A stretch of DNA of 64,000 bases, taken from positions 8,881,001-8,945,000 of the forward strand of contig WPIO01000007.1 in the NCBI GenBank assembly GCA_009760855.2. Direction: 5' to 3'. Source of the stretch: Cristatella mucedo (Eukaryota; Bryozoa; Phylactolaemata; Cristatellidae). The translations under genes and the position numbers were made by a program. The notes under the pieces were generated by a model that saw nothing but the letters and a program-made list of their open reading frames with translations, was not told the origin of the DNA and searched no databases. Within the stretch, counting starts at the first letter, position 1; each line of letters starts with the position of its first letter. Below are positions 31,430 to 41,858 of the stretch, one piece after another.

Positions 31430-31647
31430 CAAGCATTTGTGACATCCTGTCCCGACTTTTGTAACTCAGTGATTGCAGGTCTTCCGACCCATGCTATCAG
31501 GCACTTACGGTTGGTGCTAAACTCTGTAGCTAGGCTTTTCTGTCGTATGCGGCGCACTTACCACATCACGCAACTTCTCGCCGACTTGCACTGGCTTTTA
31601 ATAAAGCGGGGTATTGACTTTAAGGTTTTGTCGCTCACTTTTATAAT

Positions 31648-31648
<1 letters not shown>
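31430..31648 (+). pseudogene. LINE-A, host of two nested insertions (part 1)
   Basis: Reads FVTSCPDFCNSVIAGLPTHA and QLLADLHWLLIKRGIDFKVL. The segment stops inside SLTF at the (TAA)n of an opposite-strand LINE-A. It continues at 31858 and again at 32096. Confidence 0.8.
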
Positions 31649-31678
<30 letters not shown>

Positions 31679-31857
31679 TCACTTGATAAAGCGCCCTCAG
31701 AGAACTTAATCTCTTTCTAGGCGCTTTACATTTGCTGCAAAGGGAAATGCAATTGAATGGTAAGTAAAGTCATGCTTAAAAAACAAACAAAATGAATAAT
31801 ATGGTTAGGGATGACATGCACAGGGTCAGCATGCGAATGTGGTTAGTGGCAGCATGC
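31649..31857 (-). mobile_element. LINE-A 3' end nested in LINE-A
   Basis: Interrupted (TAA)n at 31645-31677, antisense tail and 3' UTR. After it, the host protein resumes in the middle of LTF|RSIHSLAPAYLLDL. Confidence 0.85.
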
Positions 31858-31904
31858 AATTTTAGATCCATTCATTCTCTGGCTCCAGCCTACCTATTAG
31901 ACCT

Positions 31905-32095
31905 CAACTGCTCTCCTGAATCTGCTATGCTTCCCAATTTCTCTTTATTGCGCGAGATAAAGTCTGTTGACTACCGAATGCGTACCGAAAGCCGATGAGG
32001 CTGTGTGTGCGCTATACACAACTCTGCTCCGTAATACCCACATAGTCTTTGTGGCTTCGTGGGGTTACAGATGGATGTACTTTACATTACATTAC
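31905..32095 (+). mobile_element. LINE-B 3' end nested in LINE-A
   Basis: Contains the LINE-B C-terminus NCSPESAMLPNFSLLREIKS, its 3' UTR and the tail TACATTACATTACAT at 32081-32095. Host LINE-A sequence (CTACCCCCCATTAGGC) resumes directly afterwards. Confidence 0.85.
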
Positions 32096-32440
32096 ATCTA
32101 CCCCCCATTAGGCTCAGCATCGTATCACCCGCTCTTCTGAATCAAATCACTTACCTGTGCCTCGAACCAACCTCAAATCCTTTGGCACCGTTTCTTTAGT
32201 TCGTCGGCTCCCAAAGCCTATGGAGCTCACCGCCGACTGACTTCACGACATCCCCCGACTTGTAAAATTTCAAAAGAAGCTAAAACACACCTGCTTCTCA
32301 CAGAATTTGCTGAGCCCTTGTGATTTTTCCTTCGTGTACTTATTGGGCTGACGCAGTGCGTGCTGCCATTATTATACACGTATTACGCTGGTCGATACTT
32401 CGCATGCTACCACTAACTATACGGTCATGCTGCTTTTACA
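32096..32440 (+). pseudogene. LINE-A, host of nested insertions (end)
   Basis: Decayed LINE-A C-terminus and 3' UTR: CCTCAAATCCTTTGG, GCTCCCAAAGCCTATGGAGC, CCGACTTGTAAAATTTCAAA, then GCTGACGCAGTGCGTGCTGC. Confidence 0.7.
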
Positions 32441-32449
32441 ACATATGTA

Positions 32450-34250
32450 TAACGCCGAAGGCTCGGCGGAGGAGACGTAACCTGCCGCTTACCAAGCGGC
32501 GTAGGTAACTGCCGAATGCATTTCCGTGCGCGCCTACGCGCAATAAGCAGACTTTTCGCGAACAGCGTTTCAAGGGCCAACCTACTTCCCGCTACTAATG
32601 GGTCCAGAGTTCGCCGCGCGAATTGGAAAGAGATACGCGCTCGAATAGGGGATATTACTGGACTGTATATTCGTAAGCGCACAATGTCACTGCGCGTCTG
32701 GTTCAGTTTTATCCTAACACTCCTCGCAAGCTCTCACCGCCACGGGAACGGGGTGTGGCGGAAGGCCTTTAGGGAATCGTGTGCTCCTGGCCCCGATCAG
32801 CCAATTGGCGCCGCGGTTGGGCCTCCCGCCCTGGGGGCCGTGCTGGAGAGGAGCCTGCGCTACGCGCGCGGTGAAAAGTCGCACCGCGCGCGTACAAAAT
32901 TGTCCCGAAACAATTCGGAGCCTCAGGGCGGCCTTGGCTGCAGGCGGCAAAGCACTTCTTTGGGGCCGCCTACCACTTGAATAGCTGGCAACGATCCTAC
33001 CCAGATTTACTTAAGGCTGGGGGATTACCGCTTCTGTACGCGGAGCGGCGAGGCGAACTCAGCCCCAGCGAGCGAACGGCGGTAGCCGCGATCGCGGCAG
33101 AGAGTCGCGATCGCCAACGAGTTCCCAAGCAGCGAAGCTCGGCGACAGTCTGTCTGATTACTATTCAGGGGTGCGGATGGAATCTGGCGCGAGGGTGGTC
33201 GCTTCCGTACGGGCGCCACGTCAACGGCGCCGTTTCGAGGGCTGTTTATGTATGCCTAAGCAGAAATGACTTTCACGCTCGCCCGGCTCTACGTCAGCGA
33301 CGATGGGCTCACGTCGAGGCAGCCGGCGGCGAAGTACACGCCCACGTCAGCCATTCAACGCACGCCACATCAGCGGTACGGCTGCGCATGCACCGCTGGC
33401 TGCGGCATGTCATCGGATCAACACCGCTTACTTCCGGCGAGCGTGGTAGTGCATCTAGCGGATCCGGAACGCGAGCCCCTTTTCAAGATGCTGTACGAAC
33501 GGTGGCGCTTCTTCATTTACTGCTCGGGAATATTCGTTTGCTACTTCTACTACGGTGTTCTGCAGGAGAAAATGTAAGTAGCGCGCCAGAAGTTGTAACA
33601 AGTTGTAGCCGTAATTCGAACTTGTCGCCCGAGGAAGCCCGGCGTCCGCCCGGCGAGACGCGGCCTGGCCTTAGCGGTAGCAGGCCTTTAGTTGAGGAGG
33701 CTGGCGTAGGGGCGTAGCGCGCGGCCGCTGGCGTAGCTCTGGATACGCTGGCAGATTAGGTAGAGGTGACCGCTGCCAAGGTGATGGCGTCGACATGCCT
33801 CGTCCGTCGGGTAGTAGACACCGCGTTTCGCCGGCCTCGCATCCGGCTGTGCTACGCAGTGGCACTGCGTGGCGGCTCACCGCAGGTTTGCTTTAAGGAA
33901 TGCTTGCGCGTGGAGCTTTTGCGAGATCCGAAACAGTGGACGGTGCAGACGCGCTGGCTAGGCTACGCTCGCTCTGCCCGCACGGGTGGGGGCAACGTAC
34001 CAGCAGGTGGCGACTCTGGCGGCCGAGCCAGTGGCGGCTGCGTATGACGGAACCGGTACCCTGCCGCTGAACGCTGAAGCAACGGTACCGAGGCGCAGTG
34101 CCAAGTGGCCAGGTAAAGGAGGACTCGCTCAACGCTAGCCGAATATCGGCCGAGTGAGACAGCCGGTCTGTGGACCTGCTCTGCCGCTTGGGAGCAGTGT
34201 CGATGGCCATCGCACGTCCTGAATGTTTTCACTCGGGGCGTTTGTATTTG
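32450..34250 (+). promoter_or_regulatory. CpG-rich region around SLC35B1 exon 1
   Basis: For about 1.8 kb the sequence is much richer in G+C and CpG than the flanks, with SLC35B1 exon 1 near the middle. The long frames on both strands here (for example 32977-33717) are by-products of GC content. I infer a promoter region or unmethylated island. I see no certain TATA box or initiator and cannot place the transcription start. Confidence 0.5.
33407..33573 (+). CDS. SLC35B1: SLC35B1 ER nucleotide/nucleotide-sugar transporter, exon 1
   Basis: SLC35B1 is a multi-span membrane protein of the endoplasmic reticulum in the SLC35 nucleotide-sugar transporter family; the human protein has been described as an ATP/ADP exchanger supplying the ER lumen. 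This exon encodes the N-terminus and the first membrane helix, with the family motif GIFVCYFYYGVLQEK at its end (human: GVFVCYFYYGILQEK). The donor is AAAAT|GTAAGT. The first two bases of an Ile codon (AT) are completed by C in exon 2. Start choice: the ATG at 33407 gives a 34-residue lead before the helix. An in-frame ATG at 33488 (MLYERWRFFIY) would give a length closer to vertebrates, and an ATG at 33266 is also in frame. Full prediction from 33407: six exons, 373 residues against about 320 in human. Confidence 0.93.
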
Positions 34251-35040
34251 TTCACGCAGTCTAGAATCGCTATCAGGTGCCCCCTCCCTATCTAGTATAC
34301 GATGGTTGCAGTGCTAGGGCACGCAGTCAGCGTTACAGTGAAATAGAAAGTTACATTGCTTATGAGCCACACCCGGGGCGGGCGTTGGCTGCATATGATA
34401 GTCTCAGGATTAAACCAAGGTGGGGCGAGATATTGACCTTGCCAGAAGCGGTCCAATAATAGTAAGGCTGATTGGCAGCCAAGCAGCTCGATACACCCCT
34501 TCGAGTCCACCCTTAGAGGGCAAGGGCCCTGGTAGCCCCCTTCTCCACGTTCGTTCGTGCTCCCAAGCGAAATGAAAGGGCCAGGCAGAGAGTAACCATG
34601 ACGTCTTGGCTTCTGGTAAGCACGGCACTCTAATTTAGCACCGGCAACGGCATCTCTTAAGGGTGTTTAGCATAATATGCAAATCTTGGCAATGATTCAG
34701 CCACTTCCTACATCCAACTCACCGGGTGCTTGCAAGCTGCTAGTAGATGCAGCACAAGCAGCTCAAGCCAGCCGGTTCAGCGTAAATTACCCGGTAGGCA
34801 TGAGCATGACCGAGGTTATGTCCGTAAGTCGTGCCCGCGAGGTTCTACCAATGCTGCTGTTCAACTTCCGACTAGTTGCAACCAAATAGTCTAATGGCAC
34901 ACGTGTATGCTGACGAAATAGTGTGTCGGCGATCCAATGTTGAGTGAAATCAAATATTTAGCGTTTTGCAACACCTTCGAAATTTGATTAAAAACTATCT
35001 TGATAAATAGAAAAGCTGCTGGAAAGCATGCTAGGATGGA
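34251..35040. other. SLC35B1 intron 1, unassigned part
   Basis: No repeat recognised. One plus frame (34677-34889, MQILAMIQPLPTSNSPGACK) looks protein-like but has no clear splice sites or family, and I do not annotate it as an exon. Confidence 0.25.
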
Positions 35041-35044
35041 CCAG

Positions 35045-36290
35045 GATGGACCAAATGACATAATCTCAGGCAACGAGGAGAAAGTGAGAATCATAGTTGA
35101 GTCGGGAGGACGGTAGTGAGTAGCATAGAAGTAGTAGCTCAGGACAGCTGGAAATGATATGCCACAGTCGGCAGCAGGAGAGTAAATGTAGTTGCTTAAG
35201 AATTGGTGAAAGTGAGTTCCACAGTCTAGGACCCGAAGAGCCAAAGCTTCTGTTGCCAACAGTCTTGAAGTGAAGGAATGGAGCAGTTAATTGATTTGTC
35301 CATAGAAGACCTGAGGGCACGAGGGGGCTGAAACTGGTGCAGCAGTTCAGCTAGGTATGAAGGAGCCAAGTCGCGGCAGGCTTTGAGGGTCAGCTCTTGA
35401 AAAGTAAACTTGACTCTGTATCCGTTGTTCAACCGGAAGCAATCCTAGCTCTTTTAGCAAGGGAGACACACGGGCAAACCTGTGGGATTTGCAAACTAGC
35501 AGTGCAGCCATATTTATAGCCAGCTGCAGTCGCCTAGTGACTTTTTTCGGTAGCCTGGCCAAAACGGAATTGCAATAATCTAGCCTAGTCAGAACCATGG
35601 AGCATAGTTAGTTTTTGCAAGCCACCATGGCAGACGGTCCCAAATCTTATATAGGGATCGTCATGATGCCTAGCTGTAGGGGCAGTCTTCTGCACGGAAC
35701 TTTCAAAATTTAGGCAGTTGTCAATGACAAAACCCGAATTCCAAGCACACGGTGACAGTCGCACAACAGCATCACCTATTAGAAGAGCTAAGGCTTCTAA
35801 TCCAGCCACATGCTTGGGGTCCTGTTAGTAGCGGTTTCGTTTTATCGTTCAGTTTAATGAAATCCTATGACATCCAGGATCGAATGTCTGCAAGGCTAGC
35901 ATTCAGTTTATCAGTCTTTGCGGCAGATTCCATTGGTTTAAATTAGAAACACAGCTCAGTATCGTCAGCATGATAAATAAATAAATAATGTATTTGAATG
36001 GATAATATATTTGCGCAGCATTCTAAAAGAGTATTCAGGTGCTTGACACAGGCCGCAGGACTCGAGCCCACGACTTGGGTCATCAAATGCATTCACCTTG
36101 ACCTCGGCCGTGCACCTTAACCCCTGGACTAAGTTATGGCAGCACATACAAGTGATAGCTGATTCAAGGGCTGAGAATGGCTCCTTGTGGTGACTCCATG
36201 GGTGACTGGCTTACTGGTGGATGCAACCTGACCCGCCCCACATGACACAGATTAAACACCATCAACGTTGAGGACTCTTTTGGTGCTACA
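35045..36290 (-). pseudogene. LINE-B copy in SLC35B1 intron 1, interrupted by SINE-B
   Basis: On the minus strand, C-terminal blocks FGSSGPRLWNSLSPILKQLH and KELGLLPVEQRIQSQVYFSR are followed by the ARNLG-like region and the RT upstream of YADD. The copy is diverged and frameshifted. It is cut at 35971-36150 by a SINE-B; the host LINE resumes with CATACAAGTGATAGC (compare CATAGAAGTGATATC in the 28-kb copy). Confidence 0.8.
35971..36150 (-). mobile_element. SINE-B copy inserted in LINE-B
   Basis: Reverse-oriented tRNA-like head with B-box complement GACTCGAGCCC and A-box side AACCCCTGGACTAAGTTATG. The 3' tail (left end here) contains AAATAAATAATGTATTTGAA. The flanks GTCAGCAT and GGCAGCAC look like a target duplication. 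Confidence 0.7.
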
Positions 36291-36604
36291 ATATTTATTA
36301 GGGTGGTTTTAGCTCAAAATAAGTTTGGCTGTCAGTTGTGCTACATTTGCATGTAGTTTAGAAAGAATTTCCTTGAAGCCCTGGTAGAAAATCAAGTTAT
36401 GTGCCTCAAATTGGCCAAGGGAACCGGGCACGGGGACAGGGCATGGCCCCTTGTCCCCTTGTCTAGAACCGAGCAGGGATGTTTCGGGCGGATTGACCTC
36501 CGACTTTCTGCCTTACTACGATTGGCTGCCTAGCCTGTGCTAGATTGGCATGGTTTATGCTGCTTCATGCTCGTGTCGACCCAGAGCTCGTTGGTTCGCT
36601 TTAG

Positions 36605-36708
36605 CACCAAGGGTAAATATGGTGAGCCTGGCCAGGAAGAAAAGTACACGCACATCCTGGGGCTCGTATTCGTGCAGTGCATCGTCAATGCCATCTTTGC
36701 TTATGGAG
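36605..36708 (+). CDS. SLC35B1: SLC35B1 exon 2
   Basis: Acceptor CGCTTTAG|C, donor GGAG|GTGAGC. Encodes TKGKYGEPGQEEKYTHILGL and VFVQCIVNAIFAYG. It matches the conserved loop TxGKYG and the second membrane helix LVFIQCVINAVFA of the family. Phase: C completes Ile from exon 1, and the final G joins TC of exon 3 to make Val. Confidence 0.94.
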
Positions 36709-36810
36709 GTGAGCTTCGATCGCTTGCCGTGCTGCAGCTGTCGCTGTTGAACTGCTGCACAGAGTTTATTTAACCCAATTTTATCCATATTTAATGCTTG
36801 GCTGTCGCAG

Positions 36811-36938
36811 TCGAACGCGTGGTGGAGCCTGGCACCGACACGACGACGAACAAACTGTACATGCTGTGCTCGCTGTCTTACGTCGGCGCCATGTTGTCGA
36901 GCAATGCTGCACTGGAGTGGGTCAGCTATCCGACGCAG
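36811..36938 (+). CDS. SLC35B1: SLC35B1 exon 3
   Basis: Acceptor CTGTCGCAG|TC and donor CAG|GTAAGC. The only 102-bp intron before it is the shortest in the gene. Encodes a hydrophilic loop ([14 protein letters not shown]) and then the third helix [20 protein letters not shown] followed by SYPTQ. It matches the family block S-I-SYLGAMVSSNSAL-x-F-V-x-YPTQ. The exon ends on a codon boundary. Confidence 0.95.
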
Positions 36939-37124
36939 GTAAGCCTGCCGTGACAAATGTCATCGTCTGCTCTCCTAGCAGCCACTGCTAGCAGTGTGTA
37001 GGTTGCACCATGGGTAGTAGGCCTCGTGGCTTCTTTTTGGGCTACAGCGAATCCATTTCTGTTATTAAACTAGATCCAAACGGCCACGTCTACTTATCAG
37101 CGAAGTTGTGGCATGCATATATAG

Positions 37125-37245
37125 CTTCTCGGTCTTAGCCCAGGGTTAAGGTACATGCTTCACGACCCAGGTCGTGGGTTCGAGATCTGCATGCACTAGG
37201 CAATTACTTTACCGCCAGGATCGAGCTGAGCAGCAGCTATAAATA
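37125..37245 (+). mobile_element. SINE-A copy in SLC35B1 intron 3
   Basis: Head GGTCTTAGCCCAGGGTTAAG, B box GGTTCGAGATC, shortened body, and a tail of (AAAT)n. It sits back-to-back with a second SINE-A in the opposite orientation. Confidence 0.75.
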
Positions 37246-37430
37246 AATAAATAAATCCTAGCTGATTCAATAGCCTCTTTTGTATAGCGACAGAAGAGCA
37301 TTTTTAAGGCTATCGCCACCGCTTGCAGTAGCAATAAAGGATCGCCCACCGCAGGAATCGAACCCACGACCTCGGGACCGAGGTCGTGAAAGCAACCGCC
37401 TTACCTAGTGTGCCATCACGGCTCACTATC
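37246..37430 (-). mobile_element. SINE-A copy, young subtype, SLC35B1 intron 3
   Basis: Full-length minus-strand SINE-A. Its head reads GTGAGCCGTGATGGCACACT with an A-box-like TGGCACACTAGG and a perfect B box GGTTCGATTCC. The body ends in CTGATTCAATAGCCTC-like sequence. It is very similar over its whole length to 53460-53634, so this subtype was active recently. Confidence 0.88.
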
Positions 37431-37793
37431 ACCCAGCTATGTAAATGGGGCTGTTGGAACAGCCAAACTTTACTGTTACTGCAGTAGCTCAGCAAACGAC
37501 TGGTTTTGGGCTTTGCCACGGTAGTTTAATTTAGCATACCCGCTGCTTCCTTTCTTCGGTTGTTCGGCACGGCCCGAAATCAATCCTGACAAGTTGAGGT
37601 TTCATCGCTGCTACAATATCTCCAAGATCGTCAGATGCGTGGATTTTTCTTTGAAAGGCTCTCGCACGCGGTCGTAGAAGGCGCTGGAGCTGCTTGCTGC
37701 ACCTCAAACGAATACTGCAGGCCGCTCCAACGGACAAATGTTGACTCACGATAGCACTTACTGCTGCACAATGGACAATTCGTGCGACATAGT

Positions 37794-37913
37794 GACAGTA
37801 GCATAACATAGCATATAGCACACAATATATGTACCTGTCTGTACATATAGCAAGACAGTAGCATAACATAGCATATAGCACATAATGCAAGTACCTGTCT
37901 GTACATAATAGCA
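37794..37913. repeat. 60-bp tandem duplication
   Basis: Two head-to-tail units, 37794-37853 and 37854-37913, each beginning GACAGTAGCATAACATAGCA and containing GTACCTGTCTGTACATA. They differ at a few positions. Confidence 0.9.
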
Positions 37914-38130
37914 AATGCAGCAGTAGCAGCAGTACAGTTCAAGGATTTGACTTGGAAATCGTCTCTCCTTAGCTTAGTTTGCTGCCCCTTGATTAGCCCT
38001 CAGTTAGCTCCCGTCGGTTCATCTTTGCCGTCGTCGTCACTGCTGCTTCTGTCACTCATTCGATCATCCACGGTAAGCATGCGCTGCTGTTTCTTGGTAA
38101 GCACGAATGTTTCTAGCCTTGCTTGACACT

Positions 38131-38487
<357 letters not shown>

Positions 38488-38653
38488 AGCAGCAGTGTCA
38501 ATTTACCTCATCAGTCAATTTACCTCATCATCTCTCTGGCCCGTCGCCGCTTGTGCCGCAAGACGCTGCGGCCAGGCGCTGCAGCCAGCGCGGGACGTTT
38601 GCTGCTGCACCTGCTGCTGCAGTAGTGGTGTCACCTCTGCCACGCCCTCGCAG

Positions 38654-38851
38654 GTGCTCGGCAAGTCGATCAAGCCCATACCGGTCATGCTGCTCGGCGT
38701 GCTGTACGGCAAGAAGCGCTACCCGCTGGCCAAGTACGGCTGTGTGCTGCTCATCACGCTCGGCGTGGCGCTCTTCATGCTCAAGGACAAGAAGCACCCC
38801 GGCGCCGGCCTCGACACGGACCACAGCATCGGCATCGGCGAGGCTCTGCTG
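38654..38851 (+). CDS. SLC35B1: SLC35B1 exon 4
   Basis: Acceptor CCCTCGCAG|G; donor CTG|GTGGGC. Encodes [20 protein letters not shown], then [20 protein letters not shown] and FMLKDKK. This corresponds to the best conserved SLC35B stretch ([37 protein letters not shown]). The donor is set by protein continuity: GIGEALL joins MVSLALDG of exon 5, as in family GYGELLLLLSLTLDGLTG, with no residue gained or lost. Reading through instead would enter non-homologous GC-rich sequence. The exon is very GC-rich at third positions. Confidence 0.95.
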
Positions 38852-39065
38852 GTGGGCGCGCCTGCCGCACGCGACTGGGCTTTGCCGTGCGCGTGCGGAC
38901 GGACGTACGCCCGGCCTCTAGCGCCGGCGCCCCGGGGGAGGCGGAGAGGGCTGGCTGGCGCTGTCGGTATCGCCTTCCCTCCGACGCCACCCTCTCCTCT
39001 CTTCGTCCGTCCACCTGGGAGCGAAAGCGGCAGCTCGAGCGCCTCTCTCTCTCTCTCTCTGGCAG

Positions 39066-39299
39066 ATGGTGTCGCTGGCACTCGACGGCCTGACGGGCGC
39101 CGCGCAGGACCGCATGCGGCACGACCACCGGACACGCTCGTACCACATGATGTTCAACATGAACCTCTGGTCGGTCGCCTGGCTGGCTGCCGCGCTCGCC
39201 GTCACCGGAGAGGGCGTCGAGTTCGCGCACTTCCTCTACCGTTACCCCAGCCTGGTCGCCGACGTCCTGCTCTTCAGCGTGACGAGCGCGCTGGGGCAG
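39066..39299 (+). CDS. SLC35B1: SLC35B1 exon 5
   Basis: Acceptor is a (CT)n tract ending CTCTGGCAG|A; donor GGGGCAG|GTGAGC. Encodes 78 codons: [33 protein letters not shown], then a helix, [20 protein letters not shown] and VTSALGQ. It matches the LTLDGLTGVSQDHMR and NHMMLNINLWS family motifs. The intron before it is 214 bases. Codon usage is strongly biased to G/C endings. Confidence 0.95.
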
Positions 39300-40107
39300 G
39301 TGAGCAGTGGCCTCTGCCGCAGCTGCGCCGGGGCTGCTAGCCGGCGCGGACGCCACTCGTGCACTTGGACGCTTGGCCGATACTTGCATTTTCTACTTCC
39401 ACTTAATTAACGAGTCGTGCTTGCGACAGGGCGGAATGAGCGAATACTGCCTGCTGCGCCAGTCCGGCAGAGGTGTTCTACGCATTCTAGCACGCTTCCG
39501 CCACTGCTCCTGATCCCCTGCCGCACTCGAGCGTTTCCATTTGGCTCCGCTGCTTTTATCCTAACTGACTGCTGATGTCGACAATAAACCATCTCCTCAA
39601 CCGTTCCCAGATTAGCTCCTTACCTGACGATCCTTGTGATGATTAGCCGATCGCTTCTCTCGATTCTTTGTGCAGAAGATAGACAAGATCAGGCAATCCA
39701 TCCCTGCGATGACAACCTCCCCACTAGAATGCTGTTCCTCGGTTCCTGGCTGCACCTCAATGTCTGCATTTAAGCAGGTCACTAGTTATCTAGTCCTAAA
39801 GTTCGTATCGCAATCAAAGAAGAAAAACAAGTCCTCTGGACCCTATTCCCACTGTCCTGCTCCTACGTTGCATTGATCTGCTGCTGCCATGCATAACTAA
39901 CATCATTAATATGTCATTAGCCTCAGGTCATGTCCCAGCACCTTTCAAAAAAGCTGTAGTCAGGCCTCTTCTCAAGAAAGCGACACTAAACCAAGAGAAC
40001 TTGAGCAACTACGGCCCAGTCTCCCTTCTACCATTCCTATCAAAGACTCTGGAACGAGTCTTTGCAGACCAGTTGAACGTCATATTGAAACTTCATACCT
40101 TGCTAGT

Positions 40108-40848
40108 ATGTTCCAGTCTGGCTTTAGAGCTAATCACTCCACAGAGTCAGCATTACTTAGGGTATACAACGACCTACTTAGGAATGCAGACATGGGTAGA
40201 GTGTCTCTGCTTGTTTTGCTCGATCTTTCGGCAGCTTTTGACACCATCGATCACAAAGTTCTTCTAGAGTGCCTCTCATCTCGCCTGGGCATCACTGGCA
40301 CTGCTCTGCAGTGGTTCAGGTCCTATCTCAGTGGGAGACTCCAGAGTATTGACGTGAATGGACAAAGATCATCTGAAGTACCTCTGAAATATGGAGTACC
40401 TCAGGGCTCTGTGCTAGGTCCGGTTCTTTTCACGGTTTATACTCTCCCTCTTGCTGATGTGATTGCCAAGTACAATCTAGGCTTTCACTTCTATGCTGAT
40501 GACACTCAGTTGTACCTTTGCTTTGATCCCTCCCAGCCTTCGAGCACCTCAAATTCTCTAAACTCACTTGCTGTATGCATTGATGACATCCGCACGTGGA
40601 TGGCAGCAAATTTTCTAAAACTAAACGATGACAAAACTAACTTACTAGTTATGGGCAAACCCAGTGTGATTCAGAAATTGGAAAGGCTGACGCTCAAAAT
40701 TGGCTCTGCCAGCATATCTCCTGTCGAATCAGCTCGAAATCTAGGTGTCATATTCCAAAGCGACCTCTCGTTAGACGACCAGATCAGCTCCACGGTCAAA
40801 GCTGCCTATTTTAGCTTCATAATATTGCTAAAATTCGGGCTTGTTTAG
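40108..40848 (+). pseudogene. LINE-A reverse transcriptase core
   Basis: The 246-codon frame carries SGFRANHSTESALLRVYNDL, motif A LDLSAAFDTIDHKVLL, motif [21 protein letters not shown], motif [15 protein letters not shown] (YADD) and motif D/E NDDKTNLLVMG and ARNLGVIFQSDLSLDD. All catalytic Asp residues are present. The frame is lost after KAAYF by a 1-base change relative to other copies (YFQLHNIAK). Upstream RT (RPLLKKATLNQENLSNYGP) is readable at 39965-40020 in a different frame. Confidence 0.93.
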
Positions 40849-40868
40849 ATAAGGATACCACATCTAAG

Positions 40869-41231
40869 TTGGTCCATGCATTCGTGACATCTCGTCTCGA
40901 CTTCTGCAACTCACTGCTCACTGACCTACCAGCATGTGCGATCAGGCGATTGCAACTGGTGCAAAACTCTGCAGCTAGACTTGTCTGTCGTAAGCGTTGC
41001 AGTTGCCACATTACTCCACTTCTCGCCGACCTGCACTGGCTACCAGTCAAGCAACGGATTGACTTCAAGGTTTTGTCGCTCACTTTTAGGTCCCTTCATT
41101 CTATGGCTCCAGCCTATCTCTCCGACATACTCCCCCATCAGGCCAAGCATCGTTCCACCCGCTTTTCGGAATCCAACAGTCTAAGAAATACCTCGTACAA
41201 ACCTCAAATCTTTTGGAGACCGTGCATTTAG
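40869..41231 (+). pseudogene. LINE-A RT thumb and C-terminal region
   Basis: Continuation after the frameshift: FVTSRLDFCNSLLTDLPACA, QNSAARLVCRKR, LLADLHWLPVKQRIDFKVLS, then a 1-base insertion at about 41190 that disrupts the final block. The missing end (SYAPKxWNSLPTCVRTSPDL) is readable in another frame at 41238-41300. Confidence 0.9.
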
Positions 41232-41590
41232 TTCGTATGCTCCCAAAGCTTGGAACTCTCTCCCGACCTGCGTCAGAACATCCCCTGACCTGACCACATT
41301 TAAAAGGAACTTAAAAAACACCTATTTAGGACAGCATTTAGTGGGTCCCTGTGATTCGTCCTTCTCGTGCTTATTCGTGCTGACACTGTGCATGCTGCCA
41401 CTAACCACATTTGCATGCTGACCCTGTGCATGTCACCCCTAACCATGTTATTCATTTTGTTTGTTTTTCAAGCATGATTTTACTTGCCATTTAATTGCAT
41501 TTCCCTTTGCAGCAAATGTAAAGCGCCTAGAAAGAGATTAGGTTCTCTGAGGGCGCTTTATCAAGTACATAATAATAATAATAATAATTC

Positions 41591-41622
41591 ACTACATTAT
41601 TATTATTATTATTATTACCACG
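41591..41622 (-). repeat. Back-to-back (TAA)n/(TTA)n junction
   Basis: After the plus-strand LINE-A tail ends in (TAA)n, TTCACTACA follows and then a pure (ATT)n run. The two A/T-rich runs can pair with each other. It looks like a second, reversed LINE-A tail reduced to its last bases. Confidence 0.6.
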
Positions 41623-41858
41623 CCGAGCGCATTTGGTCGTGCGAGCTCTGCCCGCGACCGAATGCATGCGCGGTTGGCAGCCGGAGGTTCACGAACGGCC
41701 TCTTCGAGTTCTCTCGAGCGGCAGCTGCAGCCCTCGACGATCGGCGGTGGCTGCTTGGACTTTCGGGGCGGCGTGCCTGCCAGCAGCAGCAGCATCGTGA
41801 TAGCTCGCCGAGGCGGTGCACCACGCGCAGTGCGACTCTGCCGTCGATGCGTTTGCAG

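Larger units (their letters stand above)
39560..41590 (+). mobile_element. LINE-A, longest copy, in SLC35B1 intron 5
   Basis: A 2.0-kb 5'-truncated LINE-A in sense orientation. It starts in the linker between endonuclease and RT (DRFSRFFVQKIDKIRQSIPA-like, about 39600-39720) and runs through RT, thumb and C-terminus, the 3' UTR, tail and (TAA)n at 41572-41590. It is well preserved but frameshifted at about 40813 and 41190. It is the reference for the LINE-A calls elsewhere in this window. Confidence 0.93.

Noticed and set aside
32977-33717. 246-codon plus-strand frame
   Set aside because: It overlaps SLC35B1 exon 1 in another frame inside a GC-rich region, where long stop-free frames arise by composition.
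37246-37430. tRNA gene on the minus strand
   Set aside because: A and B boxes are present, but the sequence continues into a repeated body with more than ten relatives; it is a SINE.
38781-39389. 202-codon minus-strand frame and others over 38.5-39.4 kb
   Set aside because: They are shadows of the GC-rich SLC35B1 exons 4 and 5 on the opposite strand.
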